Shown here: positions 1 to 13,060 of the stretch, piece after piece
Position numbering within the stretch: the first letter of the stretch is position 1
Layout: the number at the start of each line of letters is the position of its first letter
From: Pegea sp. RAD2-039
Lineage: Eukaryota; Chordata; Thaliacea; Salpida; Salpidae
Reading direction: 5' to 3'
Assembly (NCBI GenBank): GCA_034620365.1
Contig: JAQGEQ010000192.1
Coordinates: forward strand, 739,001 to 803,000
DNA: 64,000 bases
Made by a program: the position numbers and the translations under genes
Notes under the pieces: generated by a model
Told to the model about the DNA's origin: nothing
Database searches by the model: none
Seen by the model: only the letters and a program-made list of their open reading frames with translations

Positions 1-4
1 AACT

Positions 5-124
5 AGTTGTTGTCAGTAGCAACCAGTTGTTGTCAGTAGCAACCAGTTGTTGTTAGTAGCAACCAGTTATTGTCAGTAGCAACCAGTTGTTGTTAGTAGC
101 AACCAGTTGTTGTCAGTAGCAACC
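5..124. repeat. Six 20-bp tandem repeats at a splice donor
   Basis: Six near-identical copies of agttgttgtcagtagcaacc. They fill the start of the NF1 intron that follows exon 286-124. The donor GT of that exon lies in the last copy, so the array begins exactly at the exon edge. The array continues past the window edge or ends there; this cannot be told. Confidence 0.9.
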
Positions 125-3100
125 TGAAAAGCAGCTTCGGAGTATTTGTAAATCTTTCGAAAGACAGAGGAGATTTGATGAATAATTTTTTCATTTGATT
201 TTGTGTGAATTAAATTTCCAAGATTTCTGTAAAGCTCGTGAACATCCGGGAATGTTCTTCCTAACGCAAACTCATCAAATGACCATCTATAAGATGAGTT
301 GATTAGTGATGAAGATCAAAAGATGAAGTAAAGACCTCAATTCAACTTCTTCATTAAGGTTATGAAAGCAATTGAGCGTTGCTATGACAATTTCAGTATC
401 TGTGCTGTGCAGGAGACTCATCAAAGTTGTTTCCAACTTCCTCTGAAATCAAATGAAGATGCAAGTTAGATGAAGATGAGGATCAGATGAAGATGAGGAT
501 CAAGTGAAGAAGAGGATCAGATGAAGATGGAGACGAGGATCAGGTGAAGATGAGGATCAGATGAAGATGAGGATCAGATGAAGATGAGGATCAGGTGAAG
601 ATGAGGATCAAATGAAGATGAGGATCAGATGAAGATGAGGATCAGATGAAGATGCAAGTCAGATGAAGATGAGGATCAAGTGAAGATGAGGATCAGATGA
701 AGATGCAAGTCAGATGAAGATGAGGATCAGATGAAGATGAGGATCAGATGAAGATGAGGATCAGATGAAGATGAGGATCAAATGAAGATGAGGATCAGAT
801 GAAGATGAGGATCAAGTGAAGATGAGGATCAGATGAAGATGAGGATCAGGTGAAGATGAGGATCAGATGAAGATGAGGATTAAATGAAGATGAGGATCAG
901 ATGAAGATGAGGATCAGATGAAGATGAGGATCAGATGAAGATGACGATCAGGTGAAGATGAAGATCAAATGAAGATGAGGATCAAGTGAAGATGAGGATC
1001 AGATGAAAATGAGGATCAGATGAAGAAAAGGATCAAGTGAAGATGAGGATCAGATGAAGAAGAGGATCAGGTGAAGATGAGGATCAGATGAAGATGCAAG
1101 TTAGATGAAGATGAGGATCAAGTGAAGATGAGGATCAGATGAAGATGAGGATCAGATGAAGATAAAATGAAGATGAGGATCAGATGAAGATGAGGGTCAG
1201 ATGAAGATGAGGATCAGATGAAGATGCAAGTTAGATGAAGATGAGGATCAAGTGAAGATGAGGATCAGATGAAGATGCAAGTCAGATGAAGATGAGGATC
1301 AGATGAAGATGAGGATCAGATGAAGATGAGAATCAGGTGAAAATGAGGATCAGATGAAGATGAGGATCAAGTGAAGATGACGATCAGATGAAGATGAGGA
1401 TCAGATGAAGATGAGGATCAGATGAAGAAGAGGATCAGATGAAGAAGAGGATCAGGTGAAGATGAGGATCAGATGAAGATGAGGATCAAATGAAGATGAG
1501 GATCAGATGAAGATGAGAATCAGATGAAGATGAGGATCAAGTGAAGATGACGATCAGATGAAGATGAGGATCAGATGAAGATGAGGATCAGATGAAGAAG
1601 AGGATCAGATGAAGAAGAGGATCAAATGAAGATGAGGATCAAGTGAAGATGACGATCAGATGAAGATGAGGATCAGATGAAGATGAGGATCAAGTGAAGA
1701 TGAGGATCAGATGAGGATCAAGTGAAGATGATTATCAGGTGAAGATGAGGATGAAGATAAGGATCAAATGAAGAAGAGGATCAGATGAAGATGAGGATCA
1801 GATGAAGATGAGGATCAAGTGAAGATGAGGATCAGGTGAAGATGAGGATCAGATGAAGATGAGGATCAAATGAAGAAGAGGATCAGGTGAAGATGAGGAT
1901 CAAGTGAAGATGAGGATCAAGTGAAGATGAGGATCAGATGAAGATGAGGATCAGATGAAGATGAGGATCAGGTGAAGATGAGGATCAAGTGAAGATGAGG
2001 ATCAGATCAAGTGAAGATGAGGATCAGGTGAAGATGAGGGTCAGATGAAGATGAGAACTCACCCAGGTTCTTTGAATTAGTTCAACTTCTTTATGCAAAA
2101 GAGGATTTTCTTGATTTTGAGCAATAAACTCAATACGACAAATAATCACTTGTTGTAACCATAGCAACGCGTGACGGACAACTTCCGGTGAAAGTGTCTC
2201 ATGAGGAGAGAAGTAATCACAAATCTTCTCAATGATACTGGTACTGCAACATCCACAAGGTTCAAAATTGATCTTAGGATCAAATCAACTTACCTGGTGT
2301 TCCAGAAAACAAAATAAAGTTGATCTGGAAACCAGATTACGTTAAGATGAGGATCATGAAGATGTAGAAGAGCATCAAAAGCATCACAAGATATCTGGAG
2401 GTTCACAGAACCAACAGATGTCTTCAAGACACATAATCCAGTCAACAAAGATATAAACTCATTGAAAGCAGCTCGTTTTGAAATTGTCAAATTCTACAAA
2501 AATATATGTGTTACTATGACAACGTGACGTCACAAACTTATATGTGTTACTATGACAACGTGACGTCACAAAGTCATACGTGTTACTATGATAACGTGAC
2601 ATCACAAACTTATATGCGTTACTATGACAACGTGACGTCACGATCCTATATGTTACTATGACAACGTGACGTCATAACCCACACCTGTAGAAAGATAGCA
2701 GGATCAGCAGTGATGAGACGAACAGTAAGTTGAAGAAGATCCTTGTATCCGGGTTGGATTTCCTTGTATCCGGGTTGGAGAGATCTTTTAAGACTCGCGT
2801 TCACCTTTTCCATCTTTTCGCGAAGTGACTGCTGCTAAGATACATCGATGACGTCATCACTGTTAGATGAGCAACATCACCTGAGTGCTTCGCGGTGATT
2901 GGTTTGAATGAGAGCCTTTGATCGCGCATTCGGTAAAGATCTTTCGAAGATTCGAAGAAAAAGAATAAAGACGCGACACCTTCGGCCACCAAGACATTCG
3001 CGGCTGCAATGATGACGTCATCAGATAGTGACGTCATCGCTTTCAAACCTCACCTGACTACAAATACAATGTAGAGATTGAATAAAAATGAATTTGTGGT

Positions 3101-5370
3101 AAAGACTGGTCGCAGGAGACGAATATTTGGGGACCAGGTAGTCCTGGTCAGGTCTTAATCGAAACGATGACACAAAACACTCAATGGCGGTCAGCTGCTC
3201 GCAGGTTCGAAGGACTGGACGCTCGAATATATCCTTCTGTTTGTATGAAGGTCCTAAAGGGTCGAGATGAAATTTTTTAGGGTCTTACTTGTAGTTCTGT
3301 TAGATAAGAATCAACTACAGAATGTATAGGAAGTTTAGGGTCTTGTTTGTTGGACACATAAGTGGACACTTTGAGTAAACGGACCAGGGATTCGACACAA
3401 GAGTCATGGATGCTTCGAGAATTACAATTCTGAAGATTTTTTTGAAGTTGCAGCAAAAAATCTGCCTAAAAAAATTACAGATCAAAAAAGTTTTCCGATT
3501 TCTTCTTCTTCAAAATTTTACTTTATTATTTTTAGTTGCTTCGGTGTGAGTCGAGATGGTTGTCATGACGCCCTGCAAACAAAATGGTCAATTACTGACC
3601 CGCTGTAAGTGGACTTACTGGACAGAAAGATATGAGAAGTATTTGAAGGGGCCAATAATAAGATGACTTTTTCTTGGAGCCGTCTGAAATCGACTCTATC
3701 GCGTCAAAGAGCTTCTCCGCCGATGACGTCAGTTCCTGGTAGTCTGATTGGTTCTAAAGAAGAAATCATTTTTGTAAGGACTTTTTTCAAAGATCTCAAA
3801 GACCTTTTTGGCTTCCCAATCCTTGTGGAGTTGATTTAGTTGAGTTGTAGCAGATGTAGAAACCCACTTCCATAAAGCCTAGTATCAAATTCAGATGATT
3901 AGGAAGTTTAAAGATCAGTTAAAGATCAAATACTTTATCTAAACTTGTTAGAAAAGCAACTTGAAGAGGTCTTCTTAAATTGTTGAAATGTTGAACAATA
4001 TCTGCGAAAATATGCAAATTAGTAGCTGAAGATATCAGCTGATCTCTCAGACCTTTAAGTAAGATTGTGATTCTTTCTAGATCAAGATGAAGATGTTGAA
4101 TAAGATCAAAATCACCATAATCTATAAACTCTTCTCCACTAGCAGTCAATTCTTTCAACCTGTACACAAGTATCATCAATCTGATGAGGATCAGATGAAG
4201 ATCAAGACCTGTTTGAGATCCGACAAAATACAATATTGAAATTATTTTCGCTGATCTGATAAAACACTCGAGAAGCAGAGGACTGAAGACTTCCAACTGC
4301 TGGCTTGTCATTGGCTGGTCGATGTAAGAATTGACAAATTTCTGGTAGAAGTTGTTTCGTCATGATGACGTCATCAGGTAAAACTGAATCTTTCTACAAT
4401 TAGAATCATTTGTAAATCATTATTCAGCATTTTTTCACGTGACTAACTGATAAGCAACGTTCTAGTAGCTCCATTACCACCAGCTGACAAGTATACAAGT
4501 TGTATTCTTGTTGTTCTCCATAAATCCTCTGGTGATAAACAGTTGGTTACTTCTACACTAATCTGTTTTTAAATCTAAATACAAACAGTTTCAAAATACT
4601 TACAATGATAGAAAGTTTTTTCAAGCTATTAGCTAGTCCATTAATAACAGCTGGACATTTACTTTGACTGATATTTATCAGACATTGCTTCAAATGCTCT
4701 AAATGAGCTGATAAACAAGATCCTTGTGTCACTGAAAGTTCCAACTAAAAGAAATTTGTTATTTGTTAATTACTGATATAAAAATATTAGTTTTTAATAA
4801 TGATACTTTTTAATTGAAAGTTTTATTTATGTTTTTTATATTCAAATTCTGATTTGTTTAACAAATTTTGAGAAAAATTTAAAGAATTTTGCTTATTTAG
4901 GAGTAAAATAAACAAAATTGAACTTTGTAAACTAACAAAGAACTTGTATTATTCCAAAAACAATATAAAATAAACAAAATATTTACTATGAGATATTTAT
5001 GTTTTAAAACACAACAAATTTACATAAAATAATTCAAATTACATCTAATATTTTTAGGACTAAAATGCAATTTTTTTATATTTTATTTCTACAAAAAAAC
5101 TCATAGAAAATAGATATCAATTTTCAATAAAGAAATTACAGAATTGATACAACATTAAATTTAAAAAATAAGAATTTATGAATGGATTGCCACATCTGGA
5201 TACCACAGAAGAAACCAAAATTAATTCAAAAAATTTGTTTTTAAATTTTTGTAAAGAATTTAAAAACAATTAAAGAATAAATTTTAGTCGTCATTCAATT
5301 TCATACTAACAAATTTATCTAGTCTTGATAATACAGCAGAAATCCATTCTTTTGGTCTTTGACATGACAT
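124..5370 (-). CDS. NF1: Neurofibromin, N-terminal part (gene runs off the left edge)
   Basis: Neurofibromin is a large Ras GTPase-activating protein. This window holds its first 15 exons, about 744 residues, upstream of the catalytic domain. Exons: 5370-5311, 4744-4604, 4528-4448, 4341-3934, 3878-3804, 3753-3619, 3572-3522, 3465-3289, 3236-3054, 3003-2881, 2831-2685, 2493-2294, 2243-2063, 442-336, 286-124. All junctions are GT/AG and in phase. Human-like blocks, recalled from memory, include RPKEWISAVLSRLD at the start, ECLINIS-like KQCLINISQ, RIYGEQQEYNLYTCQL, WPLQILLISFCP, MSWWPKV, LTVRLITADPAIFL and LLWLQQVIICRIEF. The ATG at 5370 gives an N-terminus matching the family. Introns range from 49 bp to about 1.6 kb; four contain TGACGTCA, and the long one carries a 17-bp array. 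A 21-bp in-frame duplication (QPGYK twice) lies at 2741-2779. The rest of the gene lies left of the window. Confidence 0.93.
458..2054. repeat. 17-bp satellite array in an NF1 intron
   Basis: Imperfect tandem copies of about 17 bp (agatgaagatgaggatc) fill almost the whole intron between NF1 exons 2243-2063 and 442-336. Variants replace the last part with gcaagtc or change one or two bases. The transcribed strand gives a pyrimidine-rich RNA. No gene is seen inside it. Confidence 0.93.
2505..2680. repeat. 36-bp minisatellite carrying TGACGTCA in an NF1 intron
   Basis: Five copies of a 36-bp unit (the last shortened), each with ttactatgacaacgtgacgt followed by ca. Four of the five keep an intact TGACGTCA. 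The array fills NF1 intron 2494-2684 and ends at the donor of exon 2831-2685. Confidence 0.88.
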
Positions 5371-5956
5371 AATGTTTACTTTCTCAGGAAATGGTTGATG
5401 TATCAACAATTTATCGATTTACTAAATTTCAACATTACATTCATTCACAAAAATCAGAAATTAATTGAAGTTTTTATAATGCTCGTCAATAAACTTGCTA
5501 AAATATGCCTTAAATACGATTTCGCCCAATTATTAAATTTTAAATTAGATTAATAAACAAAAAATTGATATTTAATGATTAATAATTTCTTTACTTATGT
5601 TTCAAAAGTTCATAAAATTAAAAAAAGTTATTTTATTATTTAAAACCATCGAAAAAGCTAGGTATAATTCGTACAAATAATACAAGCATATCATCACAAA
5701 AGCAAAACTGAGTTCATAAAATTGTAAATTCTGTAAAACTAAATTAATAATATCAAGAACAAAAGTAAACCTTTTTGCAAAAGTTTATTTTTTGTATATT
5801 TAGATTAGTAATTCGATATTGTTTAATAGAATAAAATTTTACTTGTTTATCGTATTTTTTTAAATCGTTTGAACTCAGAAAGATACAAGTAAGTTTTACT
5901 CATTCTTATTTTATGTAGACTCCAAAAAATTGTAAAATCACTCACTTGAAGCACAG
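5371..5956. other. Upstream region of NF1, nothing recognised
   Basis: AT-rich sequence between the NF1 start codon and a LINE fragment. It should contain the NF1 promoter and 5' UTR, but I see no distinctive motif. Confidence 0.4.
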
Positions 5957-6597
5957 CTAAAAACGCGAAGAAAGGTGACTAAAAGAACAACTCTTGCTAA
6001 CACACACTCTCACAAATAATATAATTATTATATATGATAAGGATAGAAATATATAAAAGATAAATGTAACACATGGAGGTTTAGGAGTTCCTGTACAATA
6101 GTACATTGAATAATTATTTAGAATGTTAATAATAAAAAAAATAAAAAAAATCACAGTTTAGAAATGACAAAGCTGGCAATAATTAGACGGTTCAACTTCT
6201 GCTTGAACAACGCGAGTGATTCTAATATAACAATATAGAATACAATACATGGAACAATGGCAGTTGGTTCCATGTACTAATTGTGCGGTGTGAGAAAAAA
6301 TTTGCTCTGACCAATGTACTAGGTGATATGGACTTATTAACATGTAATGGGTGCCGTCTGAGCTAATATAGCTTGAGGGAAGGACTAATGGAAAATAAAT
6401 CATCAAACTGAATGTCAATTAAATTGTGAATAATTTTAAAAATGAGAATTAGGTCGTATTTAATCCGTCGAATTTCCAGAGTATCTAAATTGAAGAAGCT
6501 GACAATATGTTCATTCCTATTGTACTTAATATTAAGTTTCCTGCTTAATAATCTTGTAAATGTTATCTGAACAGATTCGATTTTTCTGCTTATCAAT
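5957..6597 (-). mobile_element. 5'-truncated LINE copy, 3' end only
   Basis: The minus strand encodes the C-terminal end of a non-LTR retrotransposon polyprotein (TLEIRRIKYDLILIFKIIHN, then SISPSLKLY), then a diverged tail and 3' UTR. The same protein end and 3' UTR occur in the longer copy near 60640-61220 on the plus strand. Loss of the 5' end is typical of LINE insertion. The borders are approximate. Confidence 0.75.
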
Positions 6598-9500
6598 TAA
6601 AATTAGACTACAGAATAATTACAATTGTTTACATTTTAGTTAATTATTTTAGACTACAAACTATTCACTTATGTAAAAGTTTTTTAAAGTCTTTTTTCTG
6701 CAACTAACTTCTTTCTTGCTATACCAACTTAACAAATTTATTGAAATCACAGTTATATACTATTTCTTAGCTACTTGAACTGAAACAAATAATTTCAGCC
6801 AATTGTTTTAAAATATTTAAGGAATGAATTATTTTAATTTGAAAGAATGATTACTGTATTGTGGACATATTTTGAATCATAAATTTGTTGGTAAAACTTT
6901 ACAGACTGCTTTTCAAGTAGATAGTTAACAATTCACTGCATGAACTAAGAATATCTAATCTTTAGAAGAAATAAATTTGTTTGTGTTGATCAGTATTTTT
7001 TACATGCTTAGATTCTAACTCAATAAATTTTCTCATTTTGCTTGAATATAAAAATATAAGTTATTACTTAATCAAAAGTTTTACTTAATACAAATAGGAA
7101 AACTACATTTTTAATACTTTATTTTCGGGCAAATTGTTATTATAGAATATTTTTGTTTGCTTGTCTAATAGCGTGATAAAAAAGTTGATTTTTTACTATA
7201 ACAACTAAATCATACGTAAAGTACCTAATAAAGAGTAAGTCTGCTACTACATAGCACTATAGTATTGCATAATAAACCATATCACAAAATAGTAGTAATA
7301 ACAACAAACAATTAATGACATTATGGTGATATATGTTTGTTTATAAAGATTTTTTTACTACAATCGTATTACGAACTAGATTGAAAGAAACAGTTTCATA
7401 AATTCTATTAAAAATGATTCCTAAAAGAATGAATTTCTTCAAAATTATGCAATATAAAAATCTTCTAAATTATCATTTCTTTTTAAAGTTTATAAATTAT
7501 GGCGCTAAAGCACTAGCTCTTTTCAGTTTTCTGGAACTTGAAGCACAACAATTTTTGCAATATTAAATTAGATTTAAAGCTTGACTTTTGTTTTATTTTA
7601 AAGTTGTGTAGTAATTGCAATGTTTGCTAACATAGTAAATCCAAATTGACTTTTATTAAAGAGAAGAACTGGGAACGCTGCAACATTTCATTACTTTACA
7701 CTCCTCGATGACACGCTTAGTAAAACTTCTTTCTGAGTTTACTCTTATAGTCTTTGATTATCCCAAAATAACCACAAGGCTTTTTACTATTTACCCATAA
7801 TTGTAATACTATAAAAGTAATAAATAAAGTAAGTTTTACTTTGAACTATTTTTAGACAAAATTATTGTTTTATTTTTTTAACTAGTAAACAAAATAATAT
7901 TAATTTTTATACACCAACTTGAACTGCAAATTGAACTGCATGGATATTTTTGATAGAGGATATTCTGTTGTTTATACAGACTCTAAAAACCACCATTTTA
8001 TTCATTTTTGTGGGCGAATAAGTTTGTATCTCATCTATCTTAAGCTGGTAAACGATTATATCATTTTATACTTATCGTTTTGAAGTGATATCTGTAAAAT
8101 ATAATTATTATTCATTTTGTTTAAATTTAGAAATATGTATTTTATTAAATATTGCAAATATATCTGATTGTTTCATTTTCAAAAATTCTTCTTGTATTTT
8201 TTATTGTTAAAAATCTTGTAAGTTATCATTAAAAAATCTGTTAAATAACTTCTTATTTCTGCTTGTCTTTCTTTCAAAATAAATCTTTGAAATTTTCATG
8301 GTAATAACTGTAAATTATGAGAATTTTTACAAATTATTCAAACATTTTAATTTTTCTATTTAGAAATTTGAATTCTTATGAAATTTGTCTATTTTTTTAT
8401 TAAACAGTTGGTTGCAATTTCATAGATTGGTTTGATTATAGAATTTGATTGATGTAATTGTTCAAATAATTCTCTTCATAATGTTTTAGATAATGAAATA
8501 CTTTTTATATTGTATAAAAAACTTCTTATCAAGTGACTATTGTTATAACTAGTTTAATAAGATTATTATTATTATTTTATATTGCTATCTTTGTTATATT
8601 TATCAAATTTTAAAACATAGTTGAAAGAAATATTTTTAATAAAAAGTTATTTTCTGCAAACTAATTTTAGAAATTAAATATTCAATGTTATGAAATCTTA
8701 TTTTATATTTTTCATTTTAGCTTAATCATTATATTTTTATTTTATAAAAGTTTTTTTCGTTTCTTTTTATTTTGCAAGATTGTTTTTTATTTTGTATCAA
8801 CTTATTATTCAAAGAGCAAAGTTTCAATGAAGCTTTAAATGAAACTTTACTTAAGCTTTTCAGCCTTTTTATTTTGCTACCTTAGATAGACGATAACATC
8901 TGTTTTTTGAACATAATGTCTTTGATGTCAAAATGTCTCTTATGATCTGAGTCTATCAAAAGGATATAATTAGATTGAAATATTATACTGAATATAATAT
9001 AACTCTTGTTTATTTTATTGCTGTGAACGTTTTAAGGTTTTGATTTTTATGAAATTAGATAAAGAATAAAGGAGTTACTTGGTTAGAAACAATTGACTCT
9101 GGTTGGTTGTTTTTAAGAAATCGCTGTTTAATGATTGTATGTTAAAAAAGGTTGGAATTGATAGATTTGTTCTTATGAAAACTAAACATTGAAACTTCTT
9201 AAATCTATATTTGAAAATATAGAAAATTCTAGAAAATATTTTATAATTATATTATTATTATTGTTTAATATATTTTGGTTGAACAAAATATTTTTATTAT
9301 GTACTTTCTTTTGAAGTTCTTGTTTAGTTTTTATTTGAAACTTATATTTGTTTTGAATTTGTTCCTAATACAATATTGTAATGACTTACTTCACTCGAAA
9401 ACAGTCATGCTGGTAACCAGGGCAGTTATTATTGGGACCTAGCCTGTCCATCCTCTACAATAACAAGGTAAGAACAGAAGGACTGATGCAGCTACGCCCA

Positions 9501-10794
9501 GCTGGTGTTGCAGAAGTTGTCAGAACGACACTGAGTACAGTTACAAACTGCCTACGAGACTCCAACTCCAGTTTTAAATTCGGAGTTTTGGTCTCTTAGA
9601 AGTGTTGTCATAAAACTAAGTAGCAAGATCCTTCTACTTGAACCTATAATTTGTGATTAATAACTATATATATTATATTTGTATGACAAATATAATAATA
9701 AATAGTTTAACAAAATATATTTATAATAAAATGATATATTAACAACACTTGAGTTATACAATGATCTTTTCTTTCAAATCTTTAAGCAGCTTGTTTTTTA
9801 TCAAATTTCATTTAATGTTTTATTTTCAGCAATTTTAATCAGAAGTTAATTTGAATTTACTCAAATTAAAGTTACTTAAACAACTATTTTTGCTGATTCA
9901 TATTTAATCTTTATATTTAGATGGTGTTTTGTAAAAACTTTCAAAATATCATCATATCTTAATATGTTAATTGCTTTTTCAGTCATTATTATACCCAAAT
10001 AATTACTTTTTTTAATTTTCTTGTTAAAACAGACAATTTAAAACAATAAAAAACTGTTTTATTGAAGTTGAAATAGTAACACTCTGGTGTTGATGGTTCT
10101 TTTCGGCCACATGATATTTGACAATTATGCTGAGATGTCATTTTCTTAAAAGTTTGGGATTGTATTTTTAAAACAATATATTCTTATTAATTCAAAATGA
10201 TTTTTGAAAGAATGAACAATGAATGATGTGTTCAAAAGGAACTTATGTTGTTTATTATTGTTATTTTAGCTTGTATTTTCAAATTGATTGTTTATAAGTT
10301 ATCTTATACTGAGATTATTATAACTTGGTAAATATAAATAGATTTTTTCTGGTTTCCTTTTATGTTTTTTATAAACATCATATACATGTAAGCCTAAATT
10401 TAATATTTTGTTTTTTATGATTTTTTTTTCCAGTTTATGTAATTCATTTCTCATATGATTTCTTAATTTATGATTTTAATACTCTTATACATTTTTCTTG
10501 TTTTTATATCTATTTTTAGAAAATATTATTGTGAACAAGGTTGTTTTTTTTCTCAAAATTTGACTTTGTTTTTATCAAAAAAAGTAAATTTGCTTTTAAG
10601 ACGACATTTTTTTGCGAAAATCTTTGTTTTGATGTAAAATAATACTTGAATTAATATTGTTATTTTGTGTACTTTAACCTCACTTCAATTTCATTCTAAC
10701 TCCTAACACAAAAACACTTTTCTATCTCCAGAAAGTAAAATGTTCTCATTAAGAACTTTGAGTAATCGAATTTACCTTTAATTATTTGCTAGAT
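6598..10794. other. Gene-poor AT-rich region
   Basis: About 4 kb of AT-rich DNA. No convincing open frame is present. The only distinctive patch is the GC-richer stretch at 9400-9625, listed separately. The right end should hold the 5' UTR or promoter of the BTB zinc-finger gene. Confidence 0.5.
9400..9625 (-). repeat. Dispersed repeat, copy 1
   Basis: A GC-richer patch in AT-rich DNA. Read on the minus strand it begins with tgacaacacttctaagagac followed by aaactccgaatttaaaactg. A very similar start of about 45 bp occurs at 19508 on the plus strand. The family is not recognised; a decayed transposon or LINE 5' end would fit. Confidence 0.5.
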
Positions 10795-12153
10795 ATGAAT
10801 TACTCAGAAAAACTTTTAAAGAATTTAAGAGACCAAATGCGAGCAGGGGTACATTGTGACATCCAGATACAGGTGGAAGAGAAGATATTTAACGGACACA
10901 AATGCGTTTTAGCAGCGACCAGCTCTTGTCTAAGAAGTCACATCGAGAAAGCGGATAAAGCATTCATCAAAAGTGGAACCACTAAACCATCTCAGATCAA
11001 ATTAGCTGGAATATCAAAGACGGGTTTTGATACTGTTTTTGAGTATATGTACTCCGGAGAGGTTGACATCAACAATGATACAGTTGATGTCATCTCTAAC
11101 GTTGCTATGGTGTTGGACATCACGGATTTGATCACTAAATGTGCGGATTACAAGAGGAAGCAGTTAGTGGTGACATCATATTCTACTTCTCCTAAATTAG
11201 GACCCCAACAACCACACGCCCCATCTCCAGTTATCGTCAATGTAGGTGAAGAAGCTGCATCTGAGACATCTAATAATGGATCAAATTATGATAGTGTTTT
11301 AGAAGCTGAGTCAGAAACCTCCGAAACTCAACTTAAATTTATGGACCTAACCACACCTCAAACTCCTGACCCTCAAACTGACCAGGACAATCAATTAGAG
11401 GTGGCCACCACCTCAAAATTAAACCCTGAAAATTTGAGCAGTTTTGTCCAATCTTTTGAAGCTATGGACAAGGACCCATCAGCCCTACCCACTTTACTTC
11501 CTATAAGGACCTCAATGCTGACTGAAAATCAGGACTGGTCCCAAACTAGCTTGGCCAATTTGGGTAATTTTAACCAATTTAATACTTTTAAATCGACGAA
11601 GAACCAAATTGCTGAAGAAGTAGACAAACAAGGCAACCTAACTTGGCGGTGTTTAATTTGCAACAAATTATTTCACAAATTATCCTATTTGAAGTATGTT
11701 CATATTCGATTACATGATGGTATTAGACCTCATACATGTACCATGTGTGGTAAAACGTTTGCAACTAAAGGCAATTTGCTGCAACATCATAAGAGTCACA
11801 TGGCTAGAAATGGAATTCTGCCATTTAAATGTCGTTATTGTAAGAAAGGTTTCTCGTTGAAAGGTAATTGTATGAAACATGAAAAAACTCACACAAAACC
11901 ATTTAGATGTGAATTTTGTTTGAAGTCCTTCACCTTAAAGCCCCTTTTGCTACAACATATTGCCAAGATGCATGAAAATGTAGCCGACCAATCCACAGTT
12001 GGTTCTCAATGCTCTAAATGTCATAAGGTTTTTTCTGAAGCTTTTGGTGATGAGTATCTTTCACATAAATGTGGAGTCTTTCTCACCATAGAAGCTGATG
12101 TAGATCAAAAAGTAAGCTCTCCTCTCAACATCTGCTCTTTGCCTTCAATTTAA
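10795..12153 (+). CDS. BTB/POZ domain C2H2 zinc-finger protein
   Basis: A 452-residue probable transcription factor in one coding exon. Residues 1-125 form a BTB domain, with the typical HCDIQIQVEEKIFNGHKCVL block and later FEYMYSGEV. A low-complexity Ser/Thr/Pro-rich linker follows. Four C2H2 fingers lie from about residue 284: CLIC...H, CTMCGKTF, CRYCKKGF and CEFCLKSF, then an irregular fifth (CSKCHKVF...HKC). The first has 13 rather than 12 residues between Cys2 and His1. The ATG at 10795 follows a good 3' splice site (ttatttgctag), so an upstream non-coding exon is likely. A polyadenylation signal, aataaa, lies at 12573. I cannot assign an orthologue. Confidence 0.9.
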   Translation: MNYSEKLLKNLRDQMRAGVHCDIQIQVEEKIFNGHKCVLAATSSCLRSHIEKADKAFIKSGTTKPSQIKLAGISKTGFDTVFEYMYSGEVDINNDTVDVISNVAMVLDITDLITKCADYKRKQLVVTSYSTSPKLGPQQPHAPSPVIVNVGEEAASETSNNGSNYDSVLEAESETSETQLKFMDLTTPQTPDPQTDQDNQLEVATTSKLNPENLSSFVQSFEAMDKDPSALPTLLPIRTSMLTENQDWSQTSLANLGNFNQFNTFKSTKNQIAEEVDKQGNLTWRCLICNKLFHKLSYLKYVHIRLHDGIRPHTCTMCGKTFATKGNLLQHHKSHMARNGILPFKCRYCKKGFSLKGNCMKHEKTHTKPFRCEFCLKSFTLKPLLLQHIAKMHENVADQSTVGSQCSKCHKVFSEAFGDEYLSHKCGVFLTIEADVDQKVSSPLNICSLPSI

Positions 12154-13060
12154 GTTGCAATATTTCTTCTTATGGCATATAATTTTTTGTTGATTGCTAC
12201 CAAATTGGCTTTCAATATCAAAAGGTCCTCACCTAATAGTTTCAAAAAGCTGAAGATTTCATCAATTGCTGATTACACTAAGACTAATTGCCGAGATAAG
12301 AGAATGTTGGGATATGTTTGTGGTTTACTTGTTGAAAGGTAGAAACACTGCCAATAGCTTATAAGCTATCAACCACCAAGAGACGTTTTCAACATCAACA
12401 GTTATTTGTGAAGTTAAAGAGTTTTTTTTCGAGAAGTCAGCAGCGATTTGGATCAAGTTTTCAAAACATGTGATTCATAATTGAGAATCTTTTTAAACAT
12501 TTAAATCAATTTTTTTTTTAATTATCAGCATTTAAATCACTTCTAAATGAATTGGGTGAAATATATGATAAAAATAAACATTATAAAGTTTCTTATTCTT
12601 AAAAAAGTCTCTCGTCATTGCATATAAAGACTCTTTCATCTTCTTGCGCTAGTCTCTTCCATCTAATAGTCTCTTTCCATGATATATATGCAACGTTTTG
12701 ATGCCATGAACCCGGTAGAGTTAAAATAAAGAAGAAGCTGAAGCTGAAGAAGTACAAAATTGTCTTTATGTTTCAAATCATCTTTGATTCTCTCACTTCG
12801 ACTTGGGATTACTATTTTTGTATATGCCACCACTCTTGTTGCCACTATTTCTTAATACAACGACTCAAAATTTAATTTGGTTTATGTCAGAGACAGCAGT
12901 AGCATCTGTTTACCAACTAGCTAGAAAAACAAACACCTACCTACCTAACTACCTTCATAACATTACACTTGTTTGTTATCTTCTATTTCAAAACATTCTG
13001 TAGTTCAATCGCTAACACACATTTAATTCAAACAAATGTTTAATCAAAAACAAAAAAAAA
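12154..13060. other. 3' regions of two convergent genes
   Basis: This holds the 3' UTR of the BTB zinc-finger gene (aataaa at 12573-12578) and, from the other side, the 3' UTR of NELFE. Small open frames here show no protein signature. Confidence 0.5.
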
